Assembly (NCBI GenBank): GCA_026388715.1
Contig: JAPLJF010000030.1
Span: 62,001 to 126,000, forward strand
Reading direction: 5' to 3'
Length of the DNA: 64,000 bases
DNA from: Deltaproteobacteria bacterium
Lineage (GTDB): Bacteria; Desulfobacterota; Desulfobulbia; Desulfobulbales; Desulfocapsaceae
The position numbers were made by a program, and so were the translations under genes. This document shows, in pieces, positions 1-8,333 of this stretch (its first letter is position 1; the number at the start of each line of letters is the position of its first letter). The notes below the pieces were generated by a model. It saw nothing but the letters and a program-made list of their open reading frames with translations, did not search any database and had not been told where the DNA came from.

Positions 1-1
1 C

Positions 2-508
2 CCACGTTCCATCCGTATCATGGATGCCTGTGAAGAAGTCCGTGGGTTTCATGCCCGCTTCTCGGCCAAGGCCAAGACCTACACCTACTCCCTGTTTACC
101 GGCTCAGTCCAACCACCCATGCAACGCCTCTATTCGGTGCACCTGCCTCACCTCCCGCAACAGGCAAGCCTCCATCCCTGCCTCGAAAAAATCACAGGAA
201 CCCATGATTTTGCCAGTTTTGAGGCATCAGGCTCCCGCGACCTCAACGCCCCAAGTGTACGCGGCTCCGTTCGCACCTTTTATGAAGCAACTTTCACCAA
301 AATCGCCACGGAAACATACCAGTTTCAATTCACCGCTGATGGTTTCCTGCGGCACATGGTGCGCAATATAGTAGGCACTTTACTGGAAACAGGGAAAGGC
401 AGGCGCAGCGTCCTGGAATTTGAACAAATACTCCAAGCGAAAGAGCGAAGCGCGGCAGGTCCGACAGCACCTGCCCACGGTCTCGTTCTCGAAAAAATCT
501 TTTACTGA
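2..508 (+). CDS. truA: tRNA pseudouridine(38-40) synthase TruA, 5'-truncated by the window edge
   Basis: TruA converts uridines 38-40 of the tRNA anticodon arm to pseudouridine. The reading frame is open from base 2, so the N-terminus, including the catalytic-Asp region (GRTDAGV type), lies outside the window. What remains is the second half of the family fold: FHARFSAKAKTYTY near the start, then GTHDFASFEASGS and FTADGFLRHMVRNIVGTLLETG, all typical of TruA. The gene ends with TGA at 506-508. The ATG at base 20 is internal to the family alignment (residues before it, PRSIRI, also fit TruA), so it is not taken as the start. The identification is firm; the gene is partial only because of the cut. 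Confidence 0.93.
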   Translation, partial: PRSIRIMDACEEVRGFHARFSAKAKTYTYSLFTGSVQPPMQRLYSVHLPHLPQQASLHPCLEKITGTHDFASFEASGSRDLNAPSVRGSVRTFYEATFTKIATETYQFQFTADGFLRHMVRNIVGTLLETGKGRRSVLEFEQILQAKERSAAGPTAPAHGLVLEKIFY

Positions 509-714
509 ATTTGCCATTTGCCGTTTCTTTTTTCCTGTTGCCAAAAAGAAATGAAACAGGTACAGGAATGAAAATCAGTTTTCAGCCATATCCTTCATTT
601 TGCAATAACGGGAACAAATAAAAAGCGGTAAAGAAATAATCAAAAAAATGCAACTCATGCCTTTACTACGTTTGTAGATTTACCCTTCAATTCTCTTTTC
701 AACAGGATACTAAA

Positions 715-1926
715 ATGAGTTCTCCAATCATCACACTGGCAGACAGAGTTATCAATATCAAACCCTCTCCAACCCTGGCAGTGAATGCCAAGGCCAAGGC
801 ATTAAAGGCTGCAGGCGCTGACATCCTGAACTTCAGCGTCGGTGAACCTGACTTTGACACCCCACCCCATGTCTGTGAGGCAGGAAAAAAGGCCATTGAT
901 GAAGGATTTACCCGATACACTGCTGTTCCCGGCATGCCTGAATTACGCGAGGCCATCTGCCAACGCCTGCAGAAAGACAAAGGTCTTTCCTACACAATGG
1001 ATCAGATCCAGGTCGCCTGTGGCGGCAAGCATGGCCTCTACAATATGTTCCAGGCGGTGATCAATCCCGGTGATGAGGTTCTCATTCCCACTCCCTATTG
1101 GGTCTCCTATCCACCCATGGTGCAACTGGCAGGCGGCACCCCGGTACTGGTTCCCCTTCTGGAACAGGACGACTTTGACCTCAACCCTGACATCCTCCAT
1201 AAATATGCCACCAGCAGAACCAGGGCCATCATCATCAATTCCCCGTCCAATCCCACAGGTTCGGTTTTTTCAGTCGCGTCCCTCCAGGCTATTGCCAAAA
1301 TGGCCCTGGAAAACGGCTGGCTGATTATAACCGATGACATCTATGACACCATCACTTATATGGACAGCGAGCTCCCTCACATTCTGGAGGTTGACGACCG
1401 ATTAAAAGAGCAGACCCTGATCCTCAACGGCGTCTCGAAATCCTTTGCCATGACCGGATGGCGGATCGGGTGGACGGCCGGGCCAAAACATATCATTGCC
1501 GCCATGAATAAAATCCAGGGCCAATCGACATCCAACCCCTCTTCCATTTCCCAGAAGGCCGCACTGGCTGCGGTCACGGGTCCCCAGGATTTCCCCAAGA
1601 CCATGCAGAAGGCCTTCCTCCCCAGACGGGACTTTTTTGTTGCAGAGCTGCGCTCCATAACAGGGGTGAGTTGTGTTAATCCCAAAGGGGCATTTTACGT
1701 TTTTCCCAATTTCTCCACATTCTTTGGGAAGACATTCAACGGCAAAGTCATTAACAATTCAGTGGATCTGGCCGATTACTTCCTCGACGAGGCCAAAGTG
1801 GCCTCCGTGCCCGGTGCCGCCTTCGGGGCCGACGATTTTGTCCGGTTCTCCTTTGCCACCTCCATGGATATCATCAAAGACGGTATGGGCAGGATAAAAA
1901 AAGCATTAGGAAATCTGGCCGGATAA
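715..1926 (+). CDS. Pyridoxal-phosphate aminotransferase, aspartate aminotransferase type
   Basis: A 403-residue fold-type I aminotransferase, the usual length for bacterial AspC/AspB of subgroup I. The PLP lysine is Lys242 in SKSFAMTGWRIGW, and the phosphate/PLP-binding stretch NSPSNPTG and the tyrosine in ITDDIYDTI are present. The probable reaction is aspartate + 2-oxoglutarate to oxaloacetate + glutamate, in the cytoplasm; related enzymes acting on aromatic amino acids or prephenate cannot be excluded from motifs. The start ATG has AGGA about seven bases upstream. The gene stands alone, closed by the terminator at 1941-1980, and converges on the LysR gene. Confidence 0.9.
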   Translation: MSSPIITLADRVINIKPSPTLAVNAKAKALKAAGADILNFSVGEPDFDTPPHVCEAGKKAIDEGFTRYTAVPGMPELREAICQRLQKDKGLSYTMDQIQVACGGKHGLYNMFQAVINPGDEVLIPTPYWVSYPPMVQLAGGTPVLVPLLEQDDFDLNPDILHKYATSRTRAIIINSPSNPTGSVFSVASLQAIAKMALENGWLIITDDIYDTITYMDSELPHILEVDDRLKEQTLILNGVSKSFAMTGWRIGWTAGPKHIIAAMNKIQGQSTSNPSSISQKAALAAVTGPQDFPKTMQKAFLPRRDFFVAELRSITGVSCVNPKGAFYVFPNFSTFFGKTFNGKVINNSVDLADYFLDEAKVASVPGAAFGADDFVRFSFATSMDIIKDGMGRIKKALGNLAG

Positions 1927-1940
1927 TACGTAGAAAATAA

Positions 1941-1980
1941 AAAAACCGGTTGCAGGATATCCCGCAACCGGTTTTTTTTT
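1941..1980. terminator. Bidirectional rho-independent terminator between aminotransferase and lysR
   Basis: Stem CCGGTTGC (1946-1953) pairs with GCAACCGG (1964-1971). The ten-base loop has a small internal GG/CC pairing. An A-run precedes the stem and a T-run of nine follows, so it can stop both the plus-strand aminotransferase transcript and the converging minus-strand LysR transcript. Confidence 0.9.
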
Positions 1981-2052
1981 ATTTTTTGATCACTTCATTC
2001 AAGAATTCTGCCGGTTTCGTCCTTCTCCCTTCGAATCCTTCCACCGAAGCAA

Positions 2053-3045
2053 TTATTTCTTTGATATCAATAAATGTCTGGTCAGCAGGGATTGTTTTGC
2101 CAACAAGGATTGTAACTTCCACGGCGAAGACAGACAGGCCCTGCTGGCGCTGCAGGTGGACATCACATCACAGAAAGCGAGAAATTCTGCCAGGGCATCA
2201 CTCATAACCTGACCTTTACGCGAAATTACCTGAAGTTGTCGATGCATATCAACTCCTTCAACCTTCAGGCTTTTCAACCAGCCATGTTCCACTTCACGAC
2301 ACACTGTCAAAGACGAAAGACAGGCAATTCCGACCCCTGATTCAACAGCCCGCTTAATGGCCTCAGGATGCCCCATCTCCATGATCACATGGATCTGATC
2401 AAGATAGGCCTTCATCTTCTCGCGAAATATTGCAACAGTTCCCGACCCCTCTTCCCGCATAATCCATCGGGTATTCTTAAAATCTGTCTTCACATCAAAT
2501 ATCTCATTGCTGGCAAGGGGATCACCGGGACCAACAAGGATCACCAGCTCATCCTTGAACCAGGGGCGGATTATGGTATCAGGATGTTTTACCGGCCCTT
2601 CGACAAAACCAATATCAGCCTTGCCTTCCCGAATAAGAGTTTCGGCATATCGGGTATGATGTACAAGCATGTTGATACCAACCTGAGTATGCATCCGTTT
2701 GAAGGCGCCGATCAGATAAGGGAGAAGATAGTCGCCAATGGTGGTACTGGCCACGATATTGATATGCCCTGTAAGCTCATCATTTTTCTCGGACATAATA
2801 CTCTCGACACTACTGACCTGACAGACAATCTCTTTGGCAAGAGGCAACAAATACCGGCCCCGCTCATTTAACAGCAGACTACGGCCATGACGATCAAACA
2901 GAGGTCCGGCAAGCTGATTTTCAAGTTCAGCCAAGGCCATACTCACCGCAGATTGAGTCACAAATAATTTTTTGCTCGCCTTAGTAACCTGAGCAGTCTC
3001 GGCCACTGCAATAAATATTTCCAATTGTCTCAAGGTGATAGACAT
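2053..3045 (-). CDS. LysR-family regulator, YeiE/CysB-like
   Basis: An N-terminal winged helix-turn-helix (about residues 3-62: LRQLEIFIAVAETAQVTKAS, then TQSAVSMALAELE) is followed by a periplasmic-binding-like effector domain with STTIGDYLLPYLIGAF and a long acidic/hydrophobic core. The effector domain resembles YeiE (STIGNYILP-type motif, REEGSGT, GMGHPEAIKRAV-like stretch), a regulator reported to respond to sulfite in Salmonella; that ligand is not shown here. An AAGGAAAAGG ribosome site precedes the ATG. The last 35 or so residues after AFCD are longer than usual and of odd composition (MSTCSASRACLSSP), possibly a shifted tail. It is divergent from the nuo operon and could act on the 267-base intergenic region. 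Confidence 0.85.
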   Translation of the reverse strand: MSITLRQLEIFIAVAETAQVTKASKKLFVTQSAVSMALAELENQLAGPLFDRHGRSLLLNERGRYLLPLAKEIVCQVSSVESIMSEKNDELTGHINIVASTTIGDYLLPYLIGAFKRMHTQVGINMLVHHTRYAETLIREGKADIGFVEGPVKHPDTIIRPWFKDELVILVGPGDPLASNEIFDVKTDFKNTRWIMREEGSGTVAIFREKMKAYLDQIHVIMEMGHPEAIKRAVESGVGIACLSSLTVCREVEHGWLKSLKVEGVDMHRQLQVISRKGQVMSDALAEFLAFCDVMSTCSASRACLSSPWKLQSLLAKQSLLTRHLLISKK

Positions 3046-3232
3046 TTACCTTTTCCTTATTCAATATTGCTTATAAAAAATATCTTTTTTTTAGATTAGC
3101 GATTCGGCACTTTATCACGTATATACTTTTTCTCAATAGTTTTCATGGATGTTATCTTTAATCAATAATTTAATCCTATGAAATTTAATAAATAATCACC
3201 CACATAGACATGAATGGTGATTCATTATTCAG

Positions 3233-3261
3233 TTGACAGGTCTTCAGAACTTCATTATAAA
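3233..3261 (+). promoter_or_regulatory. Sigma70-type promoter of the nuo operon
   Basis: TTGACA (3233-3238), a 17-base spacer, and TATAAA (3256-3261). Transcription would begin near 3268, about 45 bases before nuoA. It lies in the divergent region facing lysR, which makes LysR control possible but unproven. Confidence 0.75.
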
Positions 3262-3312
3262 TGCAGACGCTAATGAAGGACTGATCGTTCAATCAACATC
3301 GGGAGCGTGAAT

Positions 3313-3732
3313 ATGGAGTTTCAATTTTCAGACTTTCTTTATCGCGACAATGTTCTCTGGATCGCGGCCTTCACCCTTGGCGGTCTCGCCTTTGCCCTAG
3401 GTCCCATCGCCATTGTTTACCTCCTCATGCCTCGCGGCACCCGTCAATTCGAAAACAGAAACAAACAGGCCATTGAGTGCGGCATGGTCCCCATTGGTGA
3501 CAGCTGGGTGCGTTACGGCGTTGTCTTTTTTCTGTACGCCCTCATCTTTCTTGCCTTTGACGTGGATGTCCTTTTTCTTTTTCCGGTTGCCCTTGCATAC
3601 AACAACGAGATGTTTGCCTATAGGGATTTTGTAGAAATTGTAATCTTTGTCGGAATTTTATCGCTCGCAATCGTATACGCATGGACAAAGGGAGTATTCA
3701 AGTGGGAACGCAAAACATACCTTCACCGTTAG
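3313..3732 (+). CDS. nuoA: NADH-quinone oxidoreductase subunit A
   Basis: A small membrane subunit of the complex I core, beside NuoH and NuoJ. Three hydrophobic segments are visible, and the conserved loop [20 protein letters not shown] with the family cysteine sits between the first two. An in-frame GTG at 3307 is possible, but GGGAG at 3301-3305 is one base from that GTG and seven from the ATG at 3313, so ATG is chosen. It is first in the operon, behind the promoter at 3233-3261, and its 3' end overlaps nuoB. Confidence 0.95.
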   Translation: MEFQFSDFLYRDNVLWIAAFTLGGLAFALGPIAIVYLLMPRGTRQFENRNKQAIECGMVPIGDSWVRYGVVFFLYALIFLAFDVDVLFLFPVALAYNNEMFAYRDFVEIVIFVGILSLAIVYAWTKGVFKWERKTYLHR

Positions 3733-4220
3733 AAGCAGTACCTTCATCATTCGTTCAATTTGCCATCGCCGACAAACTGATCAATCTTGGCCGGGCAAAT
3801 TCCTTATGGCCACTCACTTTCGGTTTAGCATGCTGCGCCATTGAAATGATGGCAACAGGATGTGCCAGATTTGACATGTCAAGATTTGGCGCCGAGGTCT
3901 TTCGTCCATCTCCACGGCAAAGTGATGTGATGATTGTGGCCGGCACCATTTCAAAAAAAATGCAACCGGGCATCAAAACCCTCTACGACCAGATGCCTGA
4001 ACCTAAATGGGTTATGGCGCTGGGCAACTGTGCGATCTCGGGCGGCCCTTTTGCTTTTGAAGGACAGTATGGCATTGTCCTGGGCGCCGACCAGTTTCTA
4101 CCGGTTGATGTCTATATCCCCGGATGCCCGCCACGACCAGAGGCCTTACTGCAGGGCATTATTGAGCTCGAACATAAAATTTCCGGGTGGAAAAGATGGA
4201 AAAACCCTGAATCTGTATAA
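3702..4220 (+). CDS. nuoB: NADH-quinone oxidoreductase subunit B (N2 cluster)
   Basis: Carries the terminal Fe-S cluster N2 that hands electrons to quinone. The four ligands are recognisable: the paired cysteines of [17 protein letters not shown], then GNCAISGG and [11 protein letters not shown]. An upstream ATG at 3681 would give a longer N-terminus, but AAGGGAG (3688-3694) is seven bases before GTG 3702, which yields [13 protein letters not shown] and a normal length of 172 residues. Overlap with nuoA is 31 bases with the GTG start. The quinone-module partner NuoD follows two genes downstream. Confidence 0.95.
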   Translation: MGTQNIPSPLEAVPSSFVQFAIADKLINLGRANSLWPLTFGLACCAIEMMATGCARFDMSRFGAEVFRPSPRQSDVMIVAGTISKKMQPGIKTLYDQMPEPKWVMALGNCAISGGPFAFEGQYGIVLGADQFLPVDVYIPGCPPRPEALLQGIIELEHKISGWKRWKNPESV

Positions 4221-4302
4221 ATTAATTGCGATTTTCAGGCCAGGCCGAATACGATAAAGTTAATCATTTAAACTGTTTCACACTCCTTCGGAGCCACAGA
4301 TC

Positions 4303-4791
4303 ATGATACTCGAAACAACACAACAAGCACTGCAAGCACTCTTTGCCGGATCTGGTCCAGCAGATGCAGCTGAGGCTGGTTCCCCCAGGGGTAATGGTGT
4401 TCTCACTCGTGATTACAAAACCCATGGATACCATCTTGACGCCCAGGTTGCCCCAGATCAACTCCTTGCCGCTGTCACCATTCTTGACCAGGCCGGATTT
4501 TTTATTGAAAGTATCACCGGTGTTGACTGGATCAAAGAAAACCAGATGGAAGTCATCTATGATTTTTCCCGTTACGACTTTGACACCTGCCGGGTGGTTA
4601 TCCGCACCAGAGTCCCTCGTGATCAACCGGTAGTCCCCACTATTTCCACAATATACGCCGGAGCAAACTGGCATGAGCGGGAGACCCACGATTTTTTTGG
4701 CATCAAATTTGCGGGCCACCCTCACCTCGTCCCCCTGCTCCTTCCTGAAGATGCAGATTTCCATCCACTCTTAAAGGATTTCAAGGCATGA
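4303..4791 (+). CDS. nuoC: NADH-quinone oxidoreductase subunit C
   Basis: A peripheral-arm subunit of the Q module (30 kDa family). The family signature YAGANWHERETHDFFGI and the closing LPEDADFHPLLKDF are intact. At 162 residues it is a normal free-standing NuoC, not the NuoCD fusion of enterobacteria. The stop overlaps the nuoD start by four bases (ATGA), indicating translational coupling. Confidence 0.95.
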   Translation: MILETTQQALQALFAGSGPADAAEAGSPRGNGVLTRDYKTHGYHLDAQVAPDQLLAAVTILDQAGFFIESITGVDWIKENQMEVIYDFSRYDFDTCRVVIRTRVPRDQPVVPTISTIYAGANWHERETHDFFGIKFAGHPHLVPLLLPEDADFHPLLKDFKA

Positions 4792-5906
4792 GCGCTCCAA
4801 TCCAACTCCGACCGGATGAAACTTTCATCCTGAATGTAGGGCCACAGCATCCAGCAACCCACGGTGTTCTCAGGGTTAAAATGGAAATGGATGGTGAATA
4901 TATTGTCAAGTCAGAAACTGTCCTTGGCTATATCCACCGCATGCACGAAAAAATGGGCGAGAACAGAACCTACGCCCAGTATCTTCCCAACTTAAGTCGC
5001 CTCGATTATCTTGGCGCATTAGGCTATACCCATGGCCATGTCCTCGCTATTGAGCGGGCCGCAGGGATTGAGGTACCAGAACGCGCAGAGTATATCCGGG
5101 CTATCACCGTTGAGCTCAATCGCGTGGCATCCCACCTCTTCTGGTTCGGAGCCTTTGTCATGGACCTTGGAGGCTTCAGTCCTCTCATGTACGCCATTCA
5201 GGATCGTGAACATATCCTTGATATGCTCGAAGCAGTAACCGGGGCCCGTTTAACCTATTGTTATTACCGTTTTGGCGGTCTCTACAATGATGTCGACGAT
5301 GATTTTATTGAGGCAGCCAGACGTTTTATCCCCCGCATGCGTAAATCGCTCAAAAAATATGCCGCCTTGGTGACAGGCAATATTATCTTTCAGAAACGAC
5401 TGGAAGGGATAGCACCTGTCTCGGCTGAGATGTGCCGCAAATACGGGGCCACTGGCCCCGTTGCCAGGGGATCTGGGATCAACTTTGATGTCCGTAAAAA
5501 TGAGCCCTATTCCGTCTACCCTGAATTTGACTTTGACATCCCAGTCTATCATGAATGCGACTCCATGGCCCGTTACAAGGTTCGCATGGATGAAATGGAG
5601 CAATCACTGCGGATTATCGAACAGGGCCTGGAGAAATTACCCGCTGGGCCCATCATGGCCGAGAAAAAGCCTAAAAACATCAAACTGCCAGTGGGAGATT
5701 TCTATCAGGCAGTGGAAACCGCACGAGGCAGTTTTGGGATCAGGATTGTCAGTGATGGTGACAAAAATGCCTATCGCCTGAAACTTCGTTCACCAACATA
5801 TTCGAATATGCATCTTTTTGATGAGGCATGTGAAGGGATGCTGATTATGGACGCCCTTGCATTTATGGGAAGCCTAGACCTCGTAATACCAGAAATGGAC
5901 AGGTAA
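4788..5906 (+). CDS. nuoD: NADH-quinone oxidoreductase subunit D
   Basis: The 49-kDa-type subunit that with NuoB forms the quinone site. GPQHPATHGVLR near residue 18, the conserved RVASHLFWFG region, and the C-terminal LVIPEMDR are all present in 372 residues, a normal length. As in complex I and unlike NiFe hydrogenases, the metal-binding cysteines are absent. The next gene is nuoH: nuoE, nuoF and nuoG, which form the NADH-oxidising module in the usual operon order, are missing between D and H. Confidence 0.95.
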   Translation: MSAPIQLRPDETFILNVGPQHPATHGVLRVKMEMDGEYIVKSETVLGYIHRMHEKMGENRTYAQYLPNLSRLDYLGALGYTHGHVLAIERAAGIEVPERAEYIRAITVELNRVASHLFWFGAFVMDLGGFSPLMYAIQDREHILDMLEAVTGARLTYCYYRFGGLYNDVDDDFIEAARRFIPRMRKSLKKYAALVTGNIIFQKRLEGIAPVSAEMCRKYGATGPVARGSGINFDVRKNEPYSVYPEFDFDIPVYHECDSMARYKVRMDEMEQSLRIIEQGLEKLPAGPIMAEKKPKNIKLPVGDFYQAVETARGSFGIRIVSDGDKNAYRLKLRSPTYSNMHLFDEACEGMLIMDALAFMGSLDLVIPEMDR

Positions 5907-5998
5907 TTTCATTTCCAAATCAAAATGGAACAACGACCGACAACAATGAAGCGGTGAAGTTACTTTTTGATTGGAAAATGGACTAAGGGAGAAGGACA

Positions 5999-6985
5999 AT
6001 GAGTTTAACATTACTAAATGTCATAGTTGCTGTGGTGATAGCTATAGCCTTTGCCGCTGCCAACGCTGCCTATCTGGTTTGGGCCGAGCGCAGAGGTGCG
6101 GCCCGCATCCAGCGCCGTCCAGGGCCAAATATCAATGGCCCGTTTGGACTGCTGCAGCCACCTCTTGACGGCATCAAACTGATGACAAAACAGCTGATGA
6201 TTCCAGGAGGAGCTGACAAGATCCTCTTTATGGTGGCCCCGGTACTGGCTATGGCTCCAGCCATCATGAGTTTTGTCACCATCCCTTTCAGCCAAGGAAT
6301 TGCTGCCCATAACATGGAAATTGGCGTCCTTATGATTTTCGCCTTTGCCTCCATGGGCGCCATGGCCACCTTGTTTGCCGGTTGGGGATCTCGCAACAAA
6401 TATGCTGTCATGGCCTCGGTCAGGGCGGTATCACAAAATGTCTCCTATGAGATCCCCATGCTGATCACGGCTATTACGGTGGTCATGGCCACTGGTTCCA
6501 TGGACCTTAAGACAATCAGCCTGGCTCAAGCAGGCGGTTTCTGGCACTGGAACATCTTTCCATCCCTGCACAGTCCCTTGATGCCTATCTCTTTTATCAT
6601 CTTTTTTATCTGCTCCCTGGCAGAGACCAATCGCGCCCCTTTTGATCTTGGCGAGGCCGAGAGTGAGCTGGTGGCCGGCTTCCACACCGAGTACGGCAGT
6701 ATGGGTTTTGGTCTCTTCTTTATGGGGGAATATGCAAACATTGTCGTTGGCGCCAGTCTGACAACTATTCTTTTCCTTGGCGGCTGGGATTGTCCCTTTG
6801 GCATATTTCCTGGTGTCTGGTGGTTCCTGCTTAAAATATACATCCTCATTGCCACCTTTATCTGGATTCGCTGGACCTTTCCCCGAACCACCATTTACGG
6901 ACTGCTTAATCTGTCCTGGAAAATACTTATTCCTATATCCCTGTTCAACCTGCTGCTCACTGCAGGATTACTGAAGGTGTTCTAG
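5999..6985 (+). CDS. nuoH: NADH-quinone oxidoreductase subunit H
   Basis: A membrane subunit that links the quinone site to the pumping arm. In 328 residues it has eight or so hydrophobic segments and the conserved loops AERRGAARIQRRPGPN, RAVSQNVSYEIPM and AETNRAPFDLGEAESELVAG. A GGAGAAGG ribosome site lies a few bases before the ATG. The 92-base gap from nuoD holds no gene. Confidence 0.95.
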   Translation: MSLTLLNVIVAVVIAIAFAAANAAYLVWAERRGAARIQRRPGPNINGPFGLLQPPLDGIKLMTKQLMIPGGADKILFMVAPVLAMAPAIMSFVTIPFSQGIAAHNMEIGVLMIFAFASMGAMATLFAGWGSRNKYAVMASVRAVSQNVSYEIPMLITAITVVMATGSMDLKTISLAQAGGFWHWNIFPSLHSPLMPISFIIFFICSLAETNRAPFDLGEAESELVAGFHTEYGSMGFGLFFMGEYANIVVGASLTTILFLGGWDCPFGIFPGVWWFLLKIYILIATFIWIRWTFPRTTIYGLLNLSWKILIPISLFNLLLTAGLLKVF

Positions 6986-6986
6986 T

Positions 6987-7445
6987 ATGGGCGGTTATTT
7001 CAGCGAAATATTCTATGGCAGTAAAAGCCTGCTCATTGGTATGGGTATAACCTTTCGGGAATTTTTTAAACCAACCGTAACGGTTCAATACCCTTATCAA
7101 ACCATCAAGATGTCGGCGAAATTTCGTGGACATACCGAACTCATAGCAGATGAGGAGGGGAAACCCAAATGCGGCGTCTGCGGATTGTGCGAGCGCGCCT
7201 GTCCTTCCAGCTGTATCACCCTTGGCTCTATTTCTGTCGATATTGAGGTTGACGGCAAGGTCAAAAAGAAAAAAGTCTTGAGTAAGTACGAACTTGATTT
7301 CACCAAATGCTCTCTGTGCGGCCAATGTGTTGAAAACTGCAGCTTTGGGGCATTAGAATTTTCAAAAGAATATAATCTTGCGTCTACCCGCAAGGAAGAT
7401 TTTCACTTTAATCTTCTTAAACGCTTGGAGGAAAGAAACGCATGA
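6987..7445 (+). CDS. nuoI: NADH-quinone oxidoreductase subunit I (two 4Fe-4S)
   Basis: A ferredoxin-like subunit carrying clusters N6a and N6b. Two CxxCxxCxxxCP-type motifs are visible: CGVCGLCERACP and CSLCGQCVENCSF. With nuoEFG absent, NuoI is the most upstream iron-sulfur subunit encoded here and the probable docking point for a soluble electron donor such as ferredoxin (inference). It overlaps nuoJ by four bases. Confidence 0.95.
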   Translation: MGGYFSEIFYGSKSLLIGMGITFREFFKPTVTVQYPYQTIKMSAKFRGHTELIADEEGKPKCGVCGLCERACPSSCITLGSISVDIEVDGKVKKKKVLSKYELDFTKCSLCGQCVENCSFGALEFSKEYNLASTRKEDFHFNLLKRLEERNA

Positions 7446-7990
7446 ACCCTTCCATGGCCATAACAGAAGCGCCAGGGCTGTTCACCGCTGACGGCCTGAC
7501 TGGTCTGATATTTCTCGTCATGATGGCAGTAACTCTCATTGGTGGAATCATTTCCTGCTGCGCGGAACGACTGGTACGAGCGGTAGCAGGACTTATTGTC
7601 TGTTTTATCGGGGTGGCTGCCCTCTATTATTTCCTGAACTCTCCCTTTGTGGCAATGATGCAGATGCTCATCTATGTAGGGGCCGTCTGTATCACCATCG
7701 CCTTTGCCATCATGCTCGCTGCCCCCGAAGAAAACAAAAAAAATGGCCCGGCGGGACCATTATCAGGACCTCTGGGATTTATTACCGCAGGTCTGATCAC
7801 CATCGGATTGATCGTTATGGCGATGAGAGCAAAATTCACCTCTCTGCCCAAGGTCAATGATGGGACGATGAAAGAAATGGGAATCCAGCTTCTGACCAGT
7901 TATTCCATGGTCTTTGAGCTCATATCCATTGTCCTGCTGATTGCAATCATTGGGGCACTGGTCTTAGCCCGTGCTGGGAGGAGCAAATAA
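7442..7990 (+). CDS. nuoJ: NADH-quinone oxidoreductase subunit J
   Basis: A membrane subunit with five hydrophobic segments in 182 residues. The family motif with a conserved glycine/tyrosine is seen in QMLIYVGAVCITIAFAIML. It overlaps nuoI by four bases and abuts nuoK by one base, as usual for complex I operons. Confidence 0.93.
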   Translation: MNPSMAITEAPGLFTADGLTGLIFLVMMAVTLIGGIISCCAERLVRAVAGLIVCFIGVAALYYFLNSPFVAMMQMLIYVGAVCITIAFAIMLAAPEENKKNGPAGPLSGPLGFITAGLITIGLIVMAMRAKFTSLPKVNDGTMKEMGIQLLTSYSMVFELISIVLLIAIIGALVLARAGRSK

Positions 7991-8316
7991 TGTCTCTACT
8001 TACACTGTACAACAATCTCAACACCTTTCTATATCTGGCAGCCATGTTATTTGGCATGGGTATCTATGGGCTTGTAACCCGGCGAACACTCATCGGGATG
8101 CTTATTGCCTCAGAATTGATACTGGCCGCTGCGTCCATTAATTTTATGGCCTTTAACAGGTTTACCGCACCAGACCCCACCGTAGGGCAGGTATTTACCC
8201 TTTTTATCATGGCCATTGCCGCAGCAGAGGCCGCCATTGGTCTCAGTATTGTTATTGCAGTTTATCGAAACTATAAATCTATCGACACTGAAGATCTGGT
8301 CGAACTTAAAGGTTAG
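7990..8316 (+). CDS. nuoK: NADH-quinone oxidoreductase subunit K
   Basis: A 108-residue, three-helix membrane subunit related to MrpC. The buried glutamates needed for proton transfer are present in IASELILAAASINF and AAAEAAIGLSIVIA. The start ATG overlaps the nuoJ stop by one base. Confidence 0.95.
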   Translation: MSLLTLYNNLNTFLYLAAMLFGMGIYGLVTRRTLIGMLIASELILAAASINFMAFNRFTAPDPTVGQVFTLFIMAIAAAEAAIGLSIVIAVYRNYKSIDTEDLVELKG

Positions 8317-8333
8317 GAAAAGGAACATCTGTC

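Noticed and set aside
509..560. T-rich/A-rich inverted stretch after truA as a terminator
   Set aside because: The stem (TTTCTTTTT/AAAAAGAAA) is only A-T pairs with no T-tract beyond it; too weak to call.
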